Below, piece by piece: positions 9,393 through 20,359 of a DNA stretch of 64,000 nt. This stretch comes from Cubamyces lactineus (lineage: Eukaryota; Basidiomycota; Agaricomycetes; Polyporales; Polyporaceae), in NCBI GenBank assembly GCA_022376465.1, contig JACDTU010000004.1, positions 1,550,001 to 1,614,000 of the forward strand. Direction: 5' to 3'. A program made the translations under genes and the position numbers. The notes under the pieces are model-generated. The model was given only the letters and a program-made list of their open reading frames with translations, did not search any database and was not told where the DNA came from. Every line of letters begins with the position of its first letter. The stretch's first letter is position 1.

Positions 9393-11123
9393 CTACCTCT
9401 TATACCGCCTCCACTTCACAGCCAATCCGAGCGAGTTGGCCATCTCCTCGTGAATCACGTCTTCCTCCTCTGTCACGACCATATGGGGGGTGATGAAGCA
9501 CTGCTCGACGAACTCGCGGATCATCGACATCTCTTGCGTCGTGGCGGGAGTCTGGTATGTGCTCGGCATGTACACCTTCTTCAGCGGCGCGCCGATCTCC
9601 TTCCGACCCTTCGCTAGCATGAGCACGTCGCCGTCTCCTTGCGTGTGGAAGTAGACCGCTGAGAGCTCGGGACAGACGACCGGTCGCACCTCCTGCCCGC
9701 CTTCCGCCGGCTGCACGTCCATCTCGTCTGGCGCGCGGTACTGGCGTGGGTCGGCGAGGAGAGCTTCGAGGAGGTACGACTTCGTCTGCGAGAACTTGAA
9801 CAGCTTCAAGCGCGGCATGGACTCGAACCACTTCACGGTGCGCATCATGTTCACGTCCGTCTTGTTCAGCTCCATCCCCTGGATCTGCAGCAGCCGCACC
9901 TCCGGGAACCGCCCCGTCATGATCTCCATGAGCGGACCGTAGTCCTGGCCCGTGAGCGTCATCAGCGCGAGGCTCATGACCCGCGGCGCCTCCATGTGCG
10001 CGAGGATGTGCAGCGCGAACAGACAGCTCATGTCGCCGATGATCAGGTCGCGCAGGTGTGGGAGGGAGACAGGCCGGATGCTCCCCAGTCTCCGCGGCGT
10101 CCACTGAGGGCCCGCCGCATCAAGCGAGAGCTTGAAAAGGTCCGGCGATGCCGACAACATCTGCGACCAGCGCTCAGATGTCGGGCACGCCTGGAAGCAC
10201 ATCCGCCGCAGGTCGATCGTCCTTAAGTTCGTCGGTGGGAGGGTGTTCCAGTCGATGGTCAGCCCGTTCAGAGACAGCCAGCGCAGTTTCGGGGCGGGGT
10301 GACGATTGAGCGGCAGGTATCCGCCAGAGCCGGCCGACTTCTCGGGCGGCCATAGGTACGGCGTGCCTGTGCGATGCATCTCGAAGCGTTCTAGGATCTC
10401 GGGCGGACCGGCGTCGGAGAAGCGCCGCATGAAGGTCTCGATGACGTCCATGTCCTCGAGGACGACGACGAGGATCCGAAGCTGACGGATGCGAGGAATG
10501 AGGGCGTCGAGGATCAGGTTGATCTGCGGGACGGTGATGATGGGGAGGTTCGTGCGGGCGTTCTCTGGCACTCCCTCGGGGCGCTCCTTCTCGTTGATGC
10601 GGATGTCGAGGGGGGCGGTACCGGCACGTTCGATGAAGGCGAGGGAACGTCTCCAAGGTGGTGAGTCGCGGAACCAGACCGAGTTCCATAACGTCTGGTC
10701 GCCCAGCGCGACCTCGCGAAATCGCCGACATACCCATGTCAACCAGAGGCGATGTTGTGTCGCCTGGTCGGCCCCCGAAGAGCTCCATACGACATAGCGG
10801 AAGATGGTGGTGAGGATCTCCGTAGGGAGGTCGCGAATCGGGAACGACATCCACAGCAGAAGCTTGCGCTTGTACAACATCGCCGCAAGGTCCCTCTCCA
10901 CGTCGATGCTACGGCCATGCTTCTTCAGTAAGTCCCGAAGCTCATCGATCCTCATATTGAACATGGTAAGGCGTGCTTGGAACAGTCCTGGGTCAGGTTC
11001 ACTCTGGGGCTCCGCACAGGTCTTGAGGTAGGCACGGATGAGGGTGTCGTCATCCCATTGTCGAAGAGGAGCGGGAGAGCCGTTTAGATGGTTGAACGCT
11101 GGATGTTGTCCGATGGGGTTCAT
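9393..11123 (-). CDS. F-box protein, Agaricomycete type
   Basis: 576 aa in one exon from the ATG at 11123 (MNPIGQHPAF). An N-terminal helical stretch (RIDELRDLLKKH) precedes the F-box, at about residues 105-155: IRDLPTEILTTIFRYV ... HRLWLTWVCRRFREVALGDQ, with LW and W residues typical of fungal F-boxes. The remainder is LRR-like (leucine-rich segments such as LRTIDLRRMCF and LPHLRDLIIGDMS), which would be the substrate-binding part of an SCF ubiquitin ligase. The frame stays open upstream to about 11300 but has no ATG there. A GT...cccag intron just ahead of this ATG (about 11124-11187) suggests a spliced 5' UTR. The substrate is unknown. Confidence 0.8.
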   Translation of the reverse strand: MNPIGQHPAFNHLNGSPAPLRQWDDDTLIRAYLKTCAEPQSEPDPGLFQARLTMFNMRIDELRDLLKKHGRSIDVERDLAAMLYKRKLLLWMSFPIRDLPTEILTTIFRYVVWSSSGADQATQHRLWLTWVCRRFREVALGDQTLWNSVWFRDSPPWRRSLAFIERAGTAPLDIRINEKERPEGVPENARTNLPIITVPQINLILDALIPRIRQLRILVVVLEDMDVIETFMRRFSDAGPPEILERFEMHRTGTPYLWPPEKSAGSGGYLPLNRHPAPKLRWLSLNGLTIDWNTLPPTNLRTIDLRRMCFQACPTSERWSQMLSASPDLFKLSLDAAGPQWTPRRLGSIRPVSLPHLRDLIIGDMSCLFALHILAHMEAPRVMSLALMTLTGQDYGPLMEIMTGRFPEVRLLQIQGMELNKTDVNMMRTVKWFESMPRLKLFKFSQTKSYLLEALLADPRQYRAPDEMDVQPAEGGQEVRPVVCPELSAVYFHTQGDGDVLMLAKGRKEIGAPLKKVYMPSTYQTPATTQEMSMIREFVEQCFITPHMVVTEEEDVIHEEMANSLGLAVKWRRYKR

Positions 11124-13726
11124 CTGGGCAATCCTCCCGTCGGTCAGTGGGGGGCGCGTCTCGGGGGTAGCCAGCGTATACTCACCGTTGTTGTTAATCA
11201 GTCTGCTCAGCCTGCTGTTCGCCCGAGCGCAGTCGCAGAATTGACGAATGGGTTGCAGGAGGACTCGGAGAAGGCTTAAAAGCAAGGCAGCTCGCGACAA
11301 AGGGCGAAGACGAGGGACCGGAGGGGTCTGACACGCTTGGAGACCTTGTATTTGGAACCAGGCAAAGCTCCTGGATGGGCTGTTGGGAGCATGGCGCCGG
11401 GTGATCGATGAGCGCGGAGTGGAAAATGTGCCTAAGTACCAGGGCTGCTCACCAAATAAACTTGTTTGGCACTGTGGGCGTTTCGCGTCTCTGTCCGAGT
11501 CTCAGTCAGCCTTCGTCGCTCATATCCGAGCCTTATACCACGACCGTTGTCCTCACCAAGTGTGCGCGTCGACGACGGTGTGAAGGAAGATGCCTTGCAC
11601 CACGAGAGCGAAAGCGGAGGCAAGTTTTGGAGGAAACCACGTTGCAACGGCGGGGCGCTCCTAGAAACGCGGACAATAGACGACGTGCACGGTAGCCGTC
11701 TTTTGGTCGACCAGTTTGGACGCGTCTTTCTTCTACCTTCCAGAGCAGTAGTGGGGAAGAGATCTCTGCAGCACTTTCCGTTGACTCATTCTTATACCGA
11801 CAGAATCGGACAGATGGCCAGTGGTGTTTTGTCCTCGGGCTCCCAATTCAAACCGACGCCCGCCTCTAGGGCCTGGTACCGTCTTACCGAATCATTGGAC
11901 TGCCCGTGCAAGGACGACTTCCTTCACGCGAGTTCGAGCTGGCCGGGGCACACCTGCATAAAGGAAGCCTACGTCCTTGGCGCTTCGCGGACCTATGAGG
12001 TCCGAGTGGCACCGAGTGTGTCTAGCCTCCGCAACGAGGAGTCGATTCCGCAGTCAGGCCTGTCTGCGTCTCCGCCTTGATTGGGATGCAGCTCTGCGTA
12101 CAAATGCTTCCGCGAAGCGCTCCCGGCATGCTGCAGCAGTAGTGAGTAGACTATGATTGCATCATCCCGGATCTTCGGTACTGACCTCTGACCAGGTGTT
12201 TTGAGTAGCTGTATGTTTGGCGAGTGTCCGCGCGAAACAGCCGCGTATGGCTACTATAACCACCCTCGCACGCCCTTGCCTTTGGTGCAGGTCTTGCATG
12301 GTGAGATTGATGTGTTCAACACCAGAGGCTGGTGGTATTCAGCGCCGTTGCTTTGACCTGTCAGCCTCCAGACGGCGCAGTACTACTATCAGATCCCTGC
12401 TCATGGGTAACCGTGAGCTGCCGGCTTCTGATCAGGATCACGGCGAGGTTCTGAAGAAACGTCTCATCTACATCGATCGTAGACGGTGCTTGCCAGATCT
12501 GTGTACTGGGTGGCACTCTCATTTAGCGCCCGTTGCTGAATAGCGTTTACCGCTACGGCGACGATACTGTGCAATGGGGCCAGATTAGGACGCAAACTTG
12601 TGGCCAATACATGCGCCATTCATATAAATCGTCCTTCCCGGGTGAGTGCACGGCGTGCCACTCCCTGTAACTTTCACAGCTGAAAGGAACGGGATCCAGT
12701 GCACCGGCGGACTGCAGCTTTTATTCCGGCGTCATCTACAGGCACTCGATATCGCGTCAAGTTCGGGATAGCTGACTGCAGGCAGCCGCATGGATTCGGG
12801 CCCCCTGAGCATAGCCCATGCCTTCATATACACATGGCGAGCTTCGGAAGGAGGTCTACGTGGAGAGTCTCCGGAGAATCGAACCCTTACTAAGTGAATT
12901 CCTTTGTCTACTATTACCCAAGGCCGGCCTTCATTTAGTTTGCCTGATACATGCCGGAGTGATCCATATCACCTGCACGACTAGGCGAGCAACCTCAATT
13001 GTGCTTCCTAGAGGCCGTGATGAGGCTGAATGGGCCTAATGGGGGGTTACACTGTTCTGTGCACGGTATGCCATATAGGCTATATGCGGGTCAGTGGCAC
13101 TTTCTGATTCAACGTCTACGAGGTATTTGAGAAGGGCCACGCATGCGCAGCGACCTCCCCCGCCCTCCTCGTCCTTACTGTCCGACATTCCCTGTGTCAC
13201 TTCGCCTTGAGCTATCTAGAGACGTTGCGATTCGCACCCCTTCGCTTAGTGCTATGTCCCACGTCCCATAGGCGCGATCGCTTCTGCTCGTGCTTTGAAC
13301 TCAACGTGGTAGCATGGTGCGGTGTGCCTTGTTCCGTTTCCACCAACGCGACGTTGTACACTACAACACCTTTCATTTCCGACTACAGATACTACTTGCG
13401 GTACATAGCGACACACCAGTACAATATATAAGACCTACCTAGACTACGATACGAGTGATCAAAAGATTCGGGAGGGGGTTTCCGTACAGTAAAATCGGGA
13501 ACAAAGATCGGGGGGAGGCGTATAGATCCTAGCATATCAACGCGAATGCGTTCCAGCTCCTACCAATTGCGATGCCTGACCCCGGACAAGAGCCGAGCGA
13601 CAGGCGTAAAATACAACAAGCACAGCAACACGACGAACATATAATTGAAACTTTAAGCATAACCCTCCTTCAAGGCGCAGATATCGTACACTCCTTACAG
13701 CAGCTGAAGCGACGCTCACATGGAGC
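11124..13726. other. Gene-poor block of about 2.6 kb
   Basis: No supported gene. A 204-codon open frame (11466-12080) has no recognisable domain and no ATG context I trust. A short frame at 12213-12356 (47 codons, starting MFGECPRETAAYGYYNHP) looks more protein-like but ends at TGA and I could not connect it by splicing to other exons. The block may hold decayed coding sequence or non-coding transcripts. A TATATAAG box lies at 13425-13432 with no convincing gene downstream of it. Confidence 0.45.
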
Positions 13727-16417
13727 TCACGTCGCTCGCGTGCCCGAGCTCGACGCTACGGGCTGCGGGGGAGGAGAAGTCTGAACGAGCTCCTCGACGA
13801 TCTCGGTTATGATGGCGTCCTCGCGCTCGTGGCTGAGCTCGCCCGAGCGTGGCACGCGGCTCTCGATCTTGGCACTAACACCCGGGTATCTGGACGAGGA
13901 GAAGCCCATCTAGAATAAAAGACAACGTGGTCAGCGAAGAGTTTATACGGGAGGCGCAAAAACAGAGTGTATACATACGTCGTTCAGGCGCTTGGTGATG
14001 GCCTCAATGGCTCGGCTCGGACCAGGGGAGCTCGGAGCGGTGGCGAACGAGGTGTCGCGGGCGGTGCCGGTGCCGTGGATCGTATGCGACCTGCGCGGGA
14101 CGCTGTACAGCTCGAGCTGAGGGAACGGACCCCGCGCGTTGCTGATGATCTGGGCCTGCTCGTCCACCGTGTTGCGGCGCACCGGAGTCGAAGGCTCCCC
14201 CGCCGGCCTGACCAGGGTGTCCTGAGCCTTCTGGGGGCTGATCGGGCTGTCCTTCATCTCGCTGAAGCGTCGGTCAGCACGCATGCTTTTACGAGAGAAC
14301 CCTCGCGTCATGCACACGTACCTATCCGTCGAGACGTTCATCTTCCGCTTCTTCCGCTCCTCCCGGAGACGGCGATAACGCTCCTTCTCAGCGAGGTAGC
14401 GCTCTTTCGCCTCCTGGAGCGCCTTCTTCGCAACTTCGGGAGACTCAGCAGGCGACGCGCCGTACAGACTGACGTCGGCGTCCCCGTTCGTAGGTGCCGC
14501 AGGTGGAGCATTTGGGGGAAGGGAGGGTACAGTGTCGGCCCAAGTAGGGTCTACAGGAGGGATATGGCCACCCCATCCATAGTGAGGGGGGCGCGCCGCG
14601 AACGGGTCTCTGCCACCCCACTCACCTGAACCGGAGCGCATATGATGACGGCCAAAGTGCGACGGCCCCTGCGAGTGTGAATGGCGGTGATGGAAGTGTG
14701 GGGGATAGCCAGCGGGGCTGGGCCCGGGCACACCGAAGAGTCGCGCGGCAGCAAGCGGGCCGCCAAGAGGTGGCGGCGGTGGCGGGGGGAAAGCTGGGGG
14801 AGGGGGAGGAGGCATCGTAGGCGGAGGGGACGGCGGGTGATGCATGGGTGGTGGTGGCGGCGGACCAGCTGCGCGTTCAGGGCGACTGTGAGGCGGAGGA
14901 GGTCCCGGGGGAGGTGGGTAGTGCGTGAAGGGATTGGAGGTTCGCTGGCTCGTGTCTGGCCAGTCGCTCCAGCGCGTCCCGAAGGTGCCCCACGATCCCG
15001 TCGATTCATGGGGACGATGGAACGCAGCGTGTCCGCCTCGACCATGGCCACTGTGGCCACCACGCCCGCGGTGCGCACCGAAGCCGGGCATCCACGGGTC
15101 GCTTCGTGGGTAGCCTGAAGGGGTCCGCTCAGCGACGGGAGTAGATGTCACGGGCTCATTGCTACCGGGAGTCGAGTGCGATTGAGCGCTGGGAGCGACG
15201 GTGTCGGTGAGGTCCGCGATGACACGGATGACGTTGCCCAATGCGTCCGCAACTCGACGCCCTGCAGCCTCCTCGGCGGCGCGCCTGTTATCTACAGCAG
15301 CTTGACGGACTTGCTCTGCGCTAATGATAGCGCTGCGACGGATCTCTTCCGCAGCACGGACGACCGAATCGTGATGCGCCCGCCAATACGTGCCGTTGGA
15401 CGCGTTGCGCACAATGTTGCGAATGCCCTCGGACAGCTCAGGGTGCGAGGCAAGGATATTTGACAGGGTGCTGAAGAGGTTTGCGACGTCGTTGGCGATG
15501 TTGGTAGGGGGAGCGGACGCGTCCTCAAGGTCGGGAAGCGGAGGGTCGTCGTACTGCGCGTTATTGGCAGCGCGATTGTTGGCGTCCCCTACGGGCGTCT
15601 TCGCCTTGGGGGTGGGCGTCCGCGGCGCAGTCACCGTCGCGCTGCGACTGCGGCTCCTGGTCAGCCCAAAGATGGCCTCGTCGCTGCGATTCTTGACGTT
15701 GTAGACGTGGATAGGGTGCTTCGCCCCAGATTCTGCCGCGACGACAGACTGATTGGAGGAGGCGGTCTCGGTCTCAGAACCAGCGTCGTCTTCGAACGCC
15801 CTGCCTTTGCCCTTGTCGGCGGTCAGCGAAGGATTGATCTCCGGAAGGCTCGAGTCCGTGAAGGTCGAGGTGCGGGTTACAGACGTGTTCTTCTCGCGCA
15901 CTGGCGACGCGTGCGCGCTGGTGTCGCTGTCGAGGACTTCAACGAACGCGTGGGGGCTGTCTGGGCTGGCGCGAACGATGGGACCGCCGAATAGTTCGGC
16001 GATACCACTCGGGATGGGCTGCCATCCGTCGTCCACTTCCATCTCAAAGAGCACGGGGGCAGAGCGGCCGAAGGTGTTACGGTAGTTGAGACTTGGCGCC
16101 GTGTGCGGAGTCTCAGGGAGCGGCTTATCGTTACGGAGGGTCTCGAGGTCGCGCACAGTGAACTTGACGAGGGAGAGGGCCCCGTCTGGTCGCTGCATGA
16201 TAGCGGACTGGTAGAAGTCCCTGAGCTCTTCCTCGGAGCTGAGAGTCACTTCATCTCCGTCGTTATCGACGTACGAGACACCAACATTCAGAGTAGGGAT
16301 GTTGTAGAGGGATTGGATCTTGGCGGCGAGCTCGCTCCAAGACGGCTTGTCTTGGAAAGTGACGCGACGTACAAGACCATCGGGAGGCTTTGTGAACTTG
16401 AACTGAATGGGAGACAT
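13727..16417 (-). CDS. PB1-domain protein with proline-rich centre
   Basis: 853 aa. Exons: 14322-16417, 13979-14261, 13727-13909. The N-terminus (about residues 1-92) is a PB1-like fold: IQFKFTKPPDGLVRRVTF with a basic cluster, and YVDNDGDEVTLSSEEELRDF as the acidic OPCA-like loop, so both types of PB1 contact may exist. The centre holds Ser/Thr-rich segments and an amphipathic EEIRRSAIISAEQVRQAAV helix, followed by a His/Pro/Gly-rich region with runs of prolines (about 500-620). A basic coiled coil comes next (EAKERYLAEKERYRRLREER). The C-terminal exon encodes SGELSHEREDAIITEIVEEL. There is no ZZ or NBR1 domain. It may be a scaffold or autophagy/signalling adaptor, but the function is unknown. 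The first intron (14262-14321) is exactly 60 nt with no stop in frame. Confidence 0.82.
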
Positions 16418-16809
16418 GGTAGACGTGGTGGGGAGCAGAGAGGGATGGAGCGTTGTTCTTATACTCGTCCAGGGAGCAGGTAGGAGTAAGTGTCCTAGTC
16501 AATTCGATCTCCGCTGCGCAGTGCACGATCGAGAATACGGGAGCGAACAAGCGCCCGCTGTGCGTACCTCTGCACTGCTTTGTACCGCAACTCGATCGCG
16601 TCCGTCCCGCCGGGGCCGACGCGTCGCCTCGGGCTGCAGTCCTGCGGGCGCGCCGCAGCCACAACTGAATGATTCAAGGTCGAAAACAAGAGTCACGCAG
16701 CCGCGGTACCAGTACTAGGCAGCACGCAGTCATATTCACAGTCTATCCTACACGACTCAGGACTACATCATGACCCATTTTAACTCGGCGCAACTCCAAA
16801 AAGACGCAT
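16418..16809. other. Promoter region of the PB1-domain gene
   Basis: About 390 nt between the PB1 gene start and the 3' end of the aldo-keto reductase gene, both on the minus strand. No further gene is seen. Confidence 0.5.
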
Positions 16810-18390
16810 CTAGGCAAAGATAGCAAGGCTAGGCTCGAGGTCGACGGGGTCGTTGAGCTGCGCGAAGAGTTCAGATCACTATAGTTACAGGAGCCCAATG
16901 AAGGGGATGACTCACGCGGAGGTTGATGTTGAGCCCGCTGATCGTCTTCATATCCTCCTCAGACAGCTCGAAGCTCGTGCAAGCCAAGTTCTGGACAAGG
17001 CGCTGGTGGTTGTTCGACTTGGGAATAACCGCAAGCCCTTGCTGGAGTGCCCATCGAAGGAGAACCTGCGCGGGGGCTGCGGACGTCCGGTGAGTGACAA
17101 AGCGTCAAATGGGGTTAGACGGATCTCACTCTTCTGGTTCTTGCTCGCAATGCTCGCGATGACATCGTGCTCAAGCAAGCTGGTGGCGCCCTTGTGGGCG
17201 CCGAGCTCTACGTAGCTCTGAGGGCCAAAGGACGAGTATGCAGTGACAGCCAGACCAAGCAACTTGCAGTACTTGATGAGAGGCTCCTGGGTGAGGTAAG
17301 GGTGGAGCTCGACCTGGAGAACCTGGGGCTCGATACGAGCGTAGCGGTGAACGTCGAGAAGAATCGAGCCTTGGCAGTTGCTACAGAAGACCCTCATAAG
17401 TCAATCGTTTATCTGCTCATACCAGACCAGTACGTACCTCAGACCGATGTTCTTGGCCAAACCCTTGTCAACAAGCGTCTCCATCACGGTCCAGGTCTCC
17501 TGCAGGGGGATCTTGTCTGTGTGATGGTTAGCGATGATGCCTGCAATTGTAGTCTTCTGCGGGCTACTCACTGGGGTGGATCTTGCCATCAAGACCCCAC
17601 CATTCCTGAGGGAACTTGGTGCTGGGAGGAATGTACTCGAGCGAGATAGGGAAGTGGACCAGGTAGAGATCGAAGTAATCGAGACCCCAGAGGTCGAGGG
17701 AGTATTTACAAGCCTCCTCAACCTGGCGACATGCATCAGTGTGTTACGTCCGGAACGGAAGTCCGTCGAGCGATTCGCTTACGTGCTCCTTGGCGTGGTT
17801 AGTGTTCCACAGCTTCAAGTTCCCATGCTATCAGTACCGGGTGGCCAATCGGAGAATCTGTGTGCAAACCTTCGAAGTGATCCCTTTGTTTCGGGTTAGA
17901 AAATCGCTCGAATGGATGCTGGTATATTTACTCACAAACATCCTCGCGCTTCACGAGACCATCCTTGATGGCACGGGCAAGACCCTCGCCGGCCTCCTTC
18001 TCGTTGCCGTAGTCAGAGGCGCCGTCAAAGAGGCGGTAGCCCTCCTTGATCGCGTTGTAGACGGTCTATACGCGATATGTCAGCTCATTTCTGCAGGCTG
18101 GGGGTGGTTTTGACGTACGTCGGCGCAGGTCTCCTTCGTGACCTGTTGATTGAGGCATGTCAGTCGGAGCTGTAGGGGAGGGCGGGTGTATGCGTACCTT
18201 CCAGAGACCGAAGCTGGCGAGCGAAAGGAATTGTAAGCAACGGGACGCGTCAGACGCGCTGATTGATTGCTTACCCTACAAGAGGCATCTGAAGACGTCA
18301 TGCAGCGTCGTAAGCGAGACGTTGAGTAGCAGCGAGGACGAGGAGACATACCTTGTCGCCGGTGCGCTTGAGAGTGACGGTGGTGGCCAT
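16810..18390 (-). CDS. Aldo-keto reductase, D-xylose reductase-like
   Basis: 318-aa NAD(P)H-dependent aldehyde/ketose reductase with a cytosolic TIM-barrel fold. Twelve exons: 18352-18390, 18275-18288, 18198-18213, 18119-18142, 17936-18065, 17870-17883, 17783-17812, 17572-17722, 17438-17516, 17130-17380, 16916-17076, 16810-16857. Five are 14-30 nt long. The catalytic tetrad is present: D45 and Y50 ([10 protein letters not shown]), K79 (WITSKLWNTNH), H112 (LYLVHFP). The cofactor loop IPKSNNHQR matches xylose reductases that accept NADPH and sometimes NADH. Numbering is one less than in characterised yeast xylose reductases, so the length is typical. The likely role is the first step of xylose/arabinose catabolism; a glycerol-dehydrogenase-like activity is an alternative. 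The splice sites around 17870-17883 are weaker, but the frame and motif fit. Confidence 0.9.
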
Positions 18391-18781
18391 TTCGATGGGT
18401 GAGATGAGCGAGGATAGATGGGGAGAGATGGAGAGGAGAGATGGAGAGCGAGGGGGCGAAACCGCGCTATTTGAGGGATGGCCGGGGGTGGGGACCGGGG
18501 GTGGGCAGCGATGCGGGCCGTGTCCGGGTGGATGGTTGAAGACGACGAGGGCGGAGGTGGGGAGCGTATATCGATGTCCATCCCATCGATGTCCCCCGTC
18601 GGTCAAATGATATCATACCCCTTCACCCCGGATTTTCCTCGGCGCCGTCCTCTTTCTTGGTCGCCTGCCTCTTTCGGACAGGGCGGCCTCTCCCGGCGCG
18701 CCCTGCCGTGTCCGCTCAGGCGTCTTTTCTTCCTGAGATTCCTCGTTGCACCGCGCAGCGAGCTCACTCTTCTCGGCGGCG
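18391..18781. promoter_or_regulatory. Shared 391-bp divergent promoter region
   Basis: Separates the starts of the aldo-keto reductase (-) and the ketopantoate-reductase-like gene (+), so it must contain both promoters. About 18411-18480 is G/A-rich on the plus strand (C/T-rich on the reductase sense strand). Confidence 0.55.
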
Positions 18782-20014
18782 ATGCGCATCCACGTCGTCG
18801 GCATCGGCGCTGTAGGCAACTTCGTCGCCTTCCATCTTCGTCGTACTCTCGCACCGAGACACTCTGTCTTTGCCCTCCATCGCTCAGAGACCTTTGGCCT
18901 AATCCAAAACAGGCCCGACGGTGCCGTCCTCTCCGTAGAACGGGATGGCTCCGTAGTGCAGCAAGACGGTGTCGTACATGTTCCATATGGCGAGCCACGG
19001 ACTCGTTCACGCAAGAGCGACTTTGGGCCGGCTGCGCTGAATGCAGAGGACGATCCAGATGTACGTGGCCGACTGGGTCCCATCGACTCCCTCATCGTCA
19101 CTACCAAAGCCTATGCCGTGCCTCCCCTGCTCACTCTTCTCCGGCCGAACCTATCACGCGACAGCACTATTGTTCTCCTCCACAACGGCATGGGCGTGTA
19201 TGAGAAGGTTATAGCCGACGTCTTTCCAGAGCCTCACAACCGCCCCAACTTCGTCTTCTGCACGAACACTCACGGCCTCTACTCTTCCGGCTTCCTTCAC
19301 ACTGTGCACTCGGGAATTGGCCAGATACGCTTGGGCATCGTCCCGGACTCTTTCGGACGCAACTACGAAGCGTCCTACCACGCTGCCGACGACCCTCTGG
19401 ACGCTCAGCTCTCCCTCGATGACATCGCCGATATATCCAATGAGGAGAATATCACCCCACGCTACCTCAACTTACGGAACACTATCGCCGCCCTTGTGAA
19501 CGCGCCCGGTCTACGGGCGTCGTGGGAGCCGTTCCACGTCGTGCAAATAGCGATGCGGAGCAAGTTGGTCGTTAACGCCTTCGTCAACCCCGTGACGGCT
19601 CTTCTGCAATGCAAGAACGGTGAAGTACTGAAAACTAAGTACGGCAGGAACGTTGCAGACCGCGTCTGCCGGGAAGCCGAGCGTATATACCGCATTCACT
19701 GGGACCGTGAAGTCAAGGAACAGCTCCGGACGTATACGCAGAACCCGAGCGTAGAGACCCCCCCACCGCCCTTCCCCCGCGCTCTTGAGGCCTCCGTCAT
19801 GATGAAGGAGATTGAGCGCGTCGTTGAGCAAACGAAGAACAACTATTCCTCCATGTACATGGACGTCAAGCTGCGCCGCCCGACCGAGATCGCGTTCCTC
19901 AACGGATATCTCGTAAAGATGGCCGACAAGGCCAAGTTCCGCCCGTTCATGAACGTGTCGCTCCTGAACCACATCAAGATGCGCGAAATGATACCGCTCG
20001 TCACGCAACCTTAG
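18782..20014 (+). CDS. 2-dehydropantoate 2-reductase-like protein
   Basis: 410 aa, one exon, ATG at 18782 (MRIHVVGIGAVGNF); the frame extends upstream without an ATG. The N-terminal Rossmann motif GIGAVG binds NADPH. VTTKAY with K109 and LLHNGMGVYE (NGMG, about 135-138) are typical of the ApbA/PanE family. The helical C-terminal domain contains VVNAFVNPVTAL and NNYSSMYMDVKLRRPTEIAF followed by NGY, the family's substrate-binding region. The reaction would be ketopantoate to pantoate in pantothenate/CoA synthesis. The protein is longer than bacterial PanE because of inserts after residue 70 and around 200, as in fungal members. Some fungal paralogues act on other 2-oxo acids, so substrate assignment is tentative. 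Confidence 0.85.
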   Translation: MRIHVVGIGAVGNFVAFHLRRTLAPRHSVFALHRSETFGLIQNRPDGAVLSVERDGSVVQQDGVVHVPYGEPRTRSRKSDFGPAALNAEDDPDVRGRLGPIDSLIVTTKAYAVPPLLTLLRPNLSRDSTIVLLHNGMGVYEKVIADVFPEPHNRPNFVFCTNTHGLYSSGFLHTVHSGIGQIRLGIVPDSFGRNYEASYHAADDPLDAQLSLDDIADISNEENITPRYLNLRNTIAALVNAPGLRASWEPFHVVQIAMRSKLVVNAFVNPVTALLQCKNGEVLKTKYGRNVADRVCREAERIYRIHWDREVKEQLRTYTQNPSVETPPPPFPRALEASVMMKEIERVVEQTKNNYSSMYMDVKLRRPTEIAFLNGYLVKMADKAKFRPFMNVSLLNHIKMREMIPLVTQP

Positions 20015-20359
20015 TCCAGGTATTCGTCCATCTGAAGAGACGGAGCTATCAGCCCTGATCGAGGTATGCGTTTACACCGGTCGCCCATCTAAACACTCGG
20101 CTCACAAACAGCACACTGTTATTTCCCCAAGCTCAAGAGGAGTAGACATCACAGGCACTAGCACATGCATTGTGCTCGTCGCATGCCAAGATCATGTTGC
20201 GTGGCGCCGCCCGTCTCCCAACGCGCGGATGACTGGGACGTCTCTCAATGCCGTACTGGGTGTCATAGGTGAATATGGATGGGATGCGCCGAAGACGATT
20301 ATCAGGCGTTGGCGGAATGCTGCTAGTAGAGGGAGCTATACCATGCACCCGGTCCATCC
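20015..20359. other. Convergent 3' intergenic region
   Basis: 345 nt between two stop codons on opposite strands. It holds the 3' UTRs of both neighbours. An alternative last exon of the minus-strand F-box gene might use the GTAAGG just before its stop, but I see no conserved continuation. Confidence 0.45.

Noticed and set aside
11466..12080. 204-codon open frame
   Set aside because: No recognisable domain, unusual composition, and no supporting splicing to neighbouring frames; left inside the gene-poor block.
12861..12900. tRNA-like B-box (GGTTCGATTCT on the minus strand)
   Set aside because: The flanking bases do not form a T-stem and no acceptor stem, D-arm or anticodon arm can be found. 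A GTTCGAACC at about 62885 fails in the same way.
18603..19107. Minus-strand frames over the ketopantoate-reductase-like gene
   Set aside because: They are antisense shadows, and the opposite frame encodes a complete recognised enzyme.
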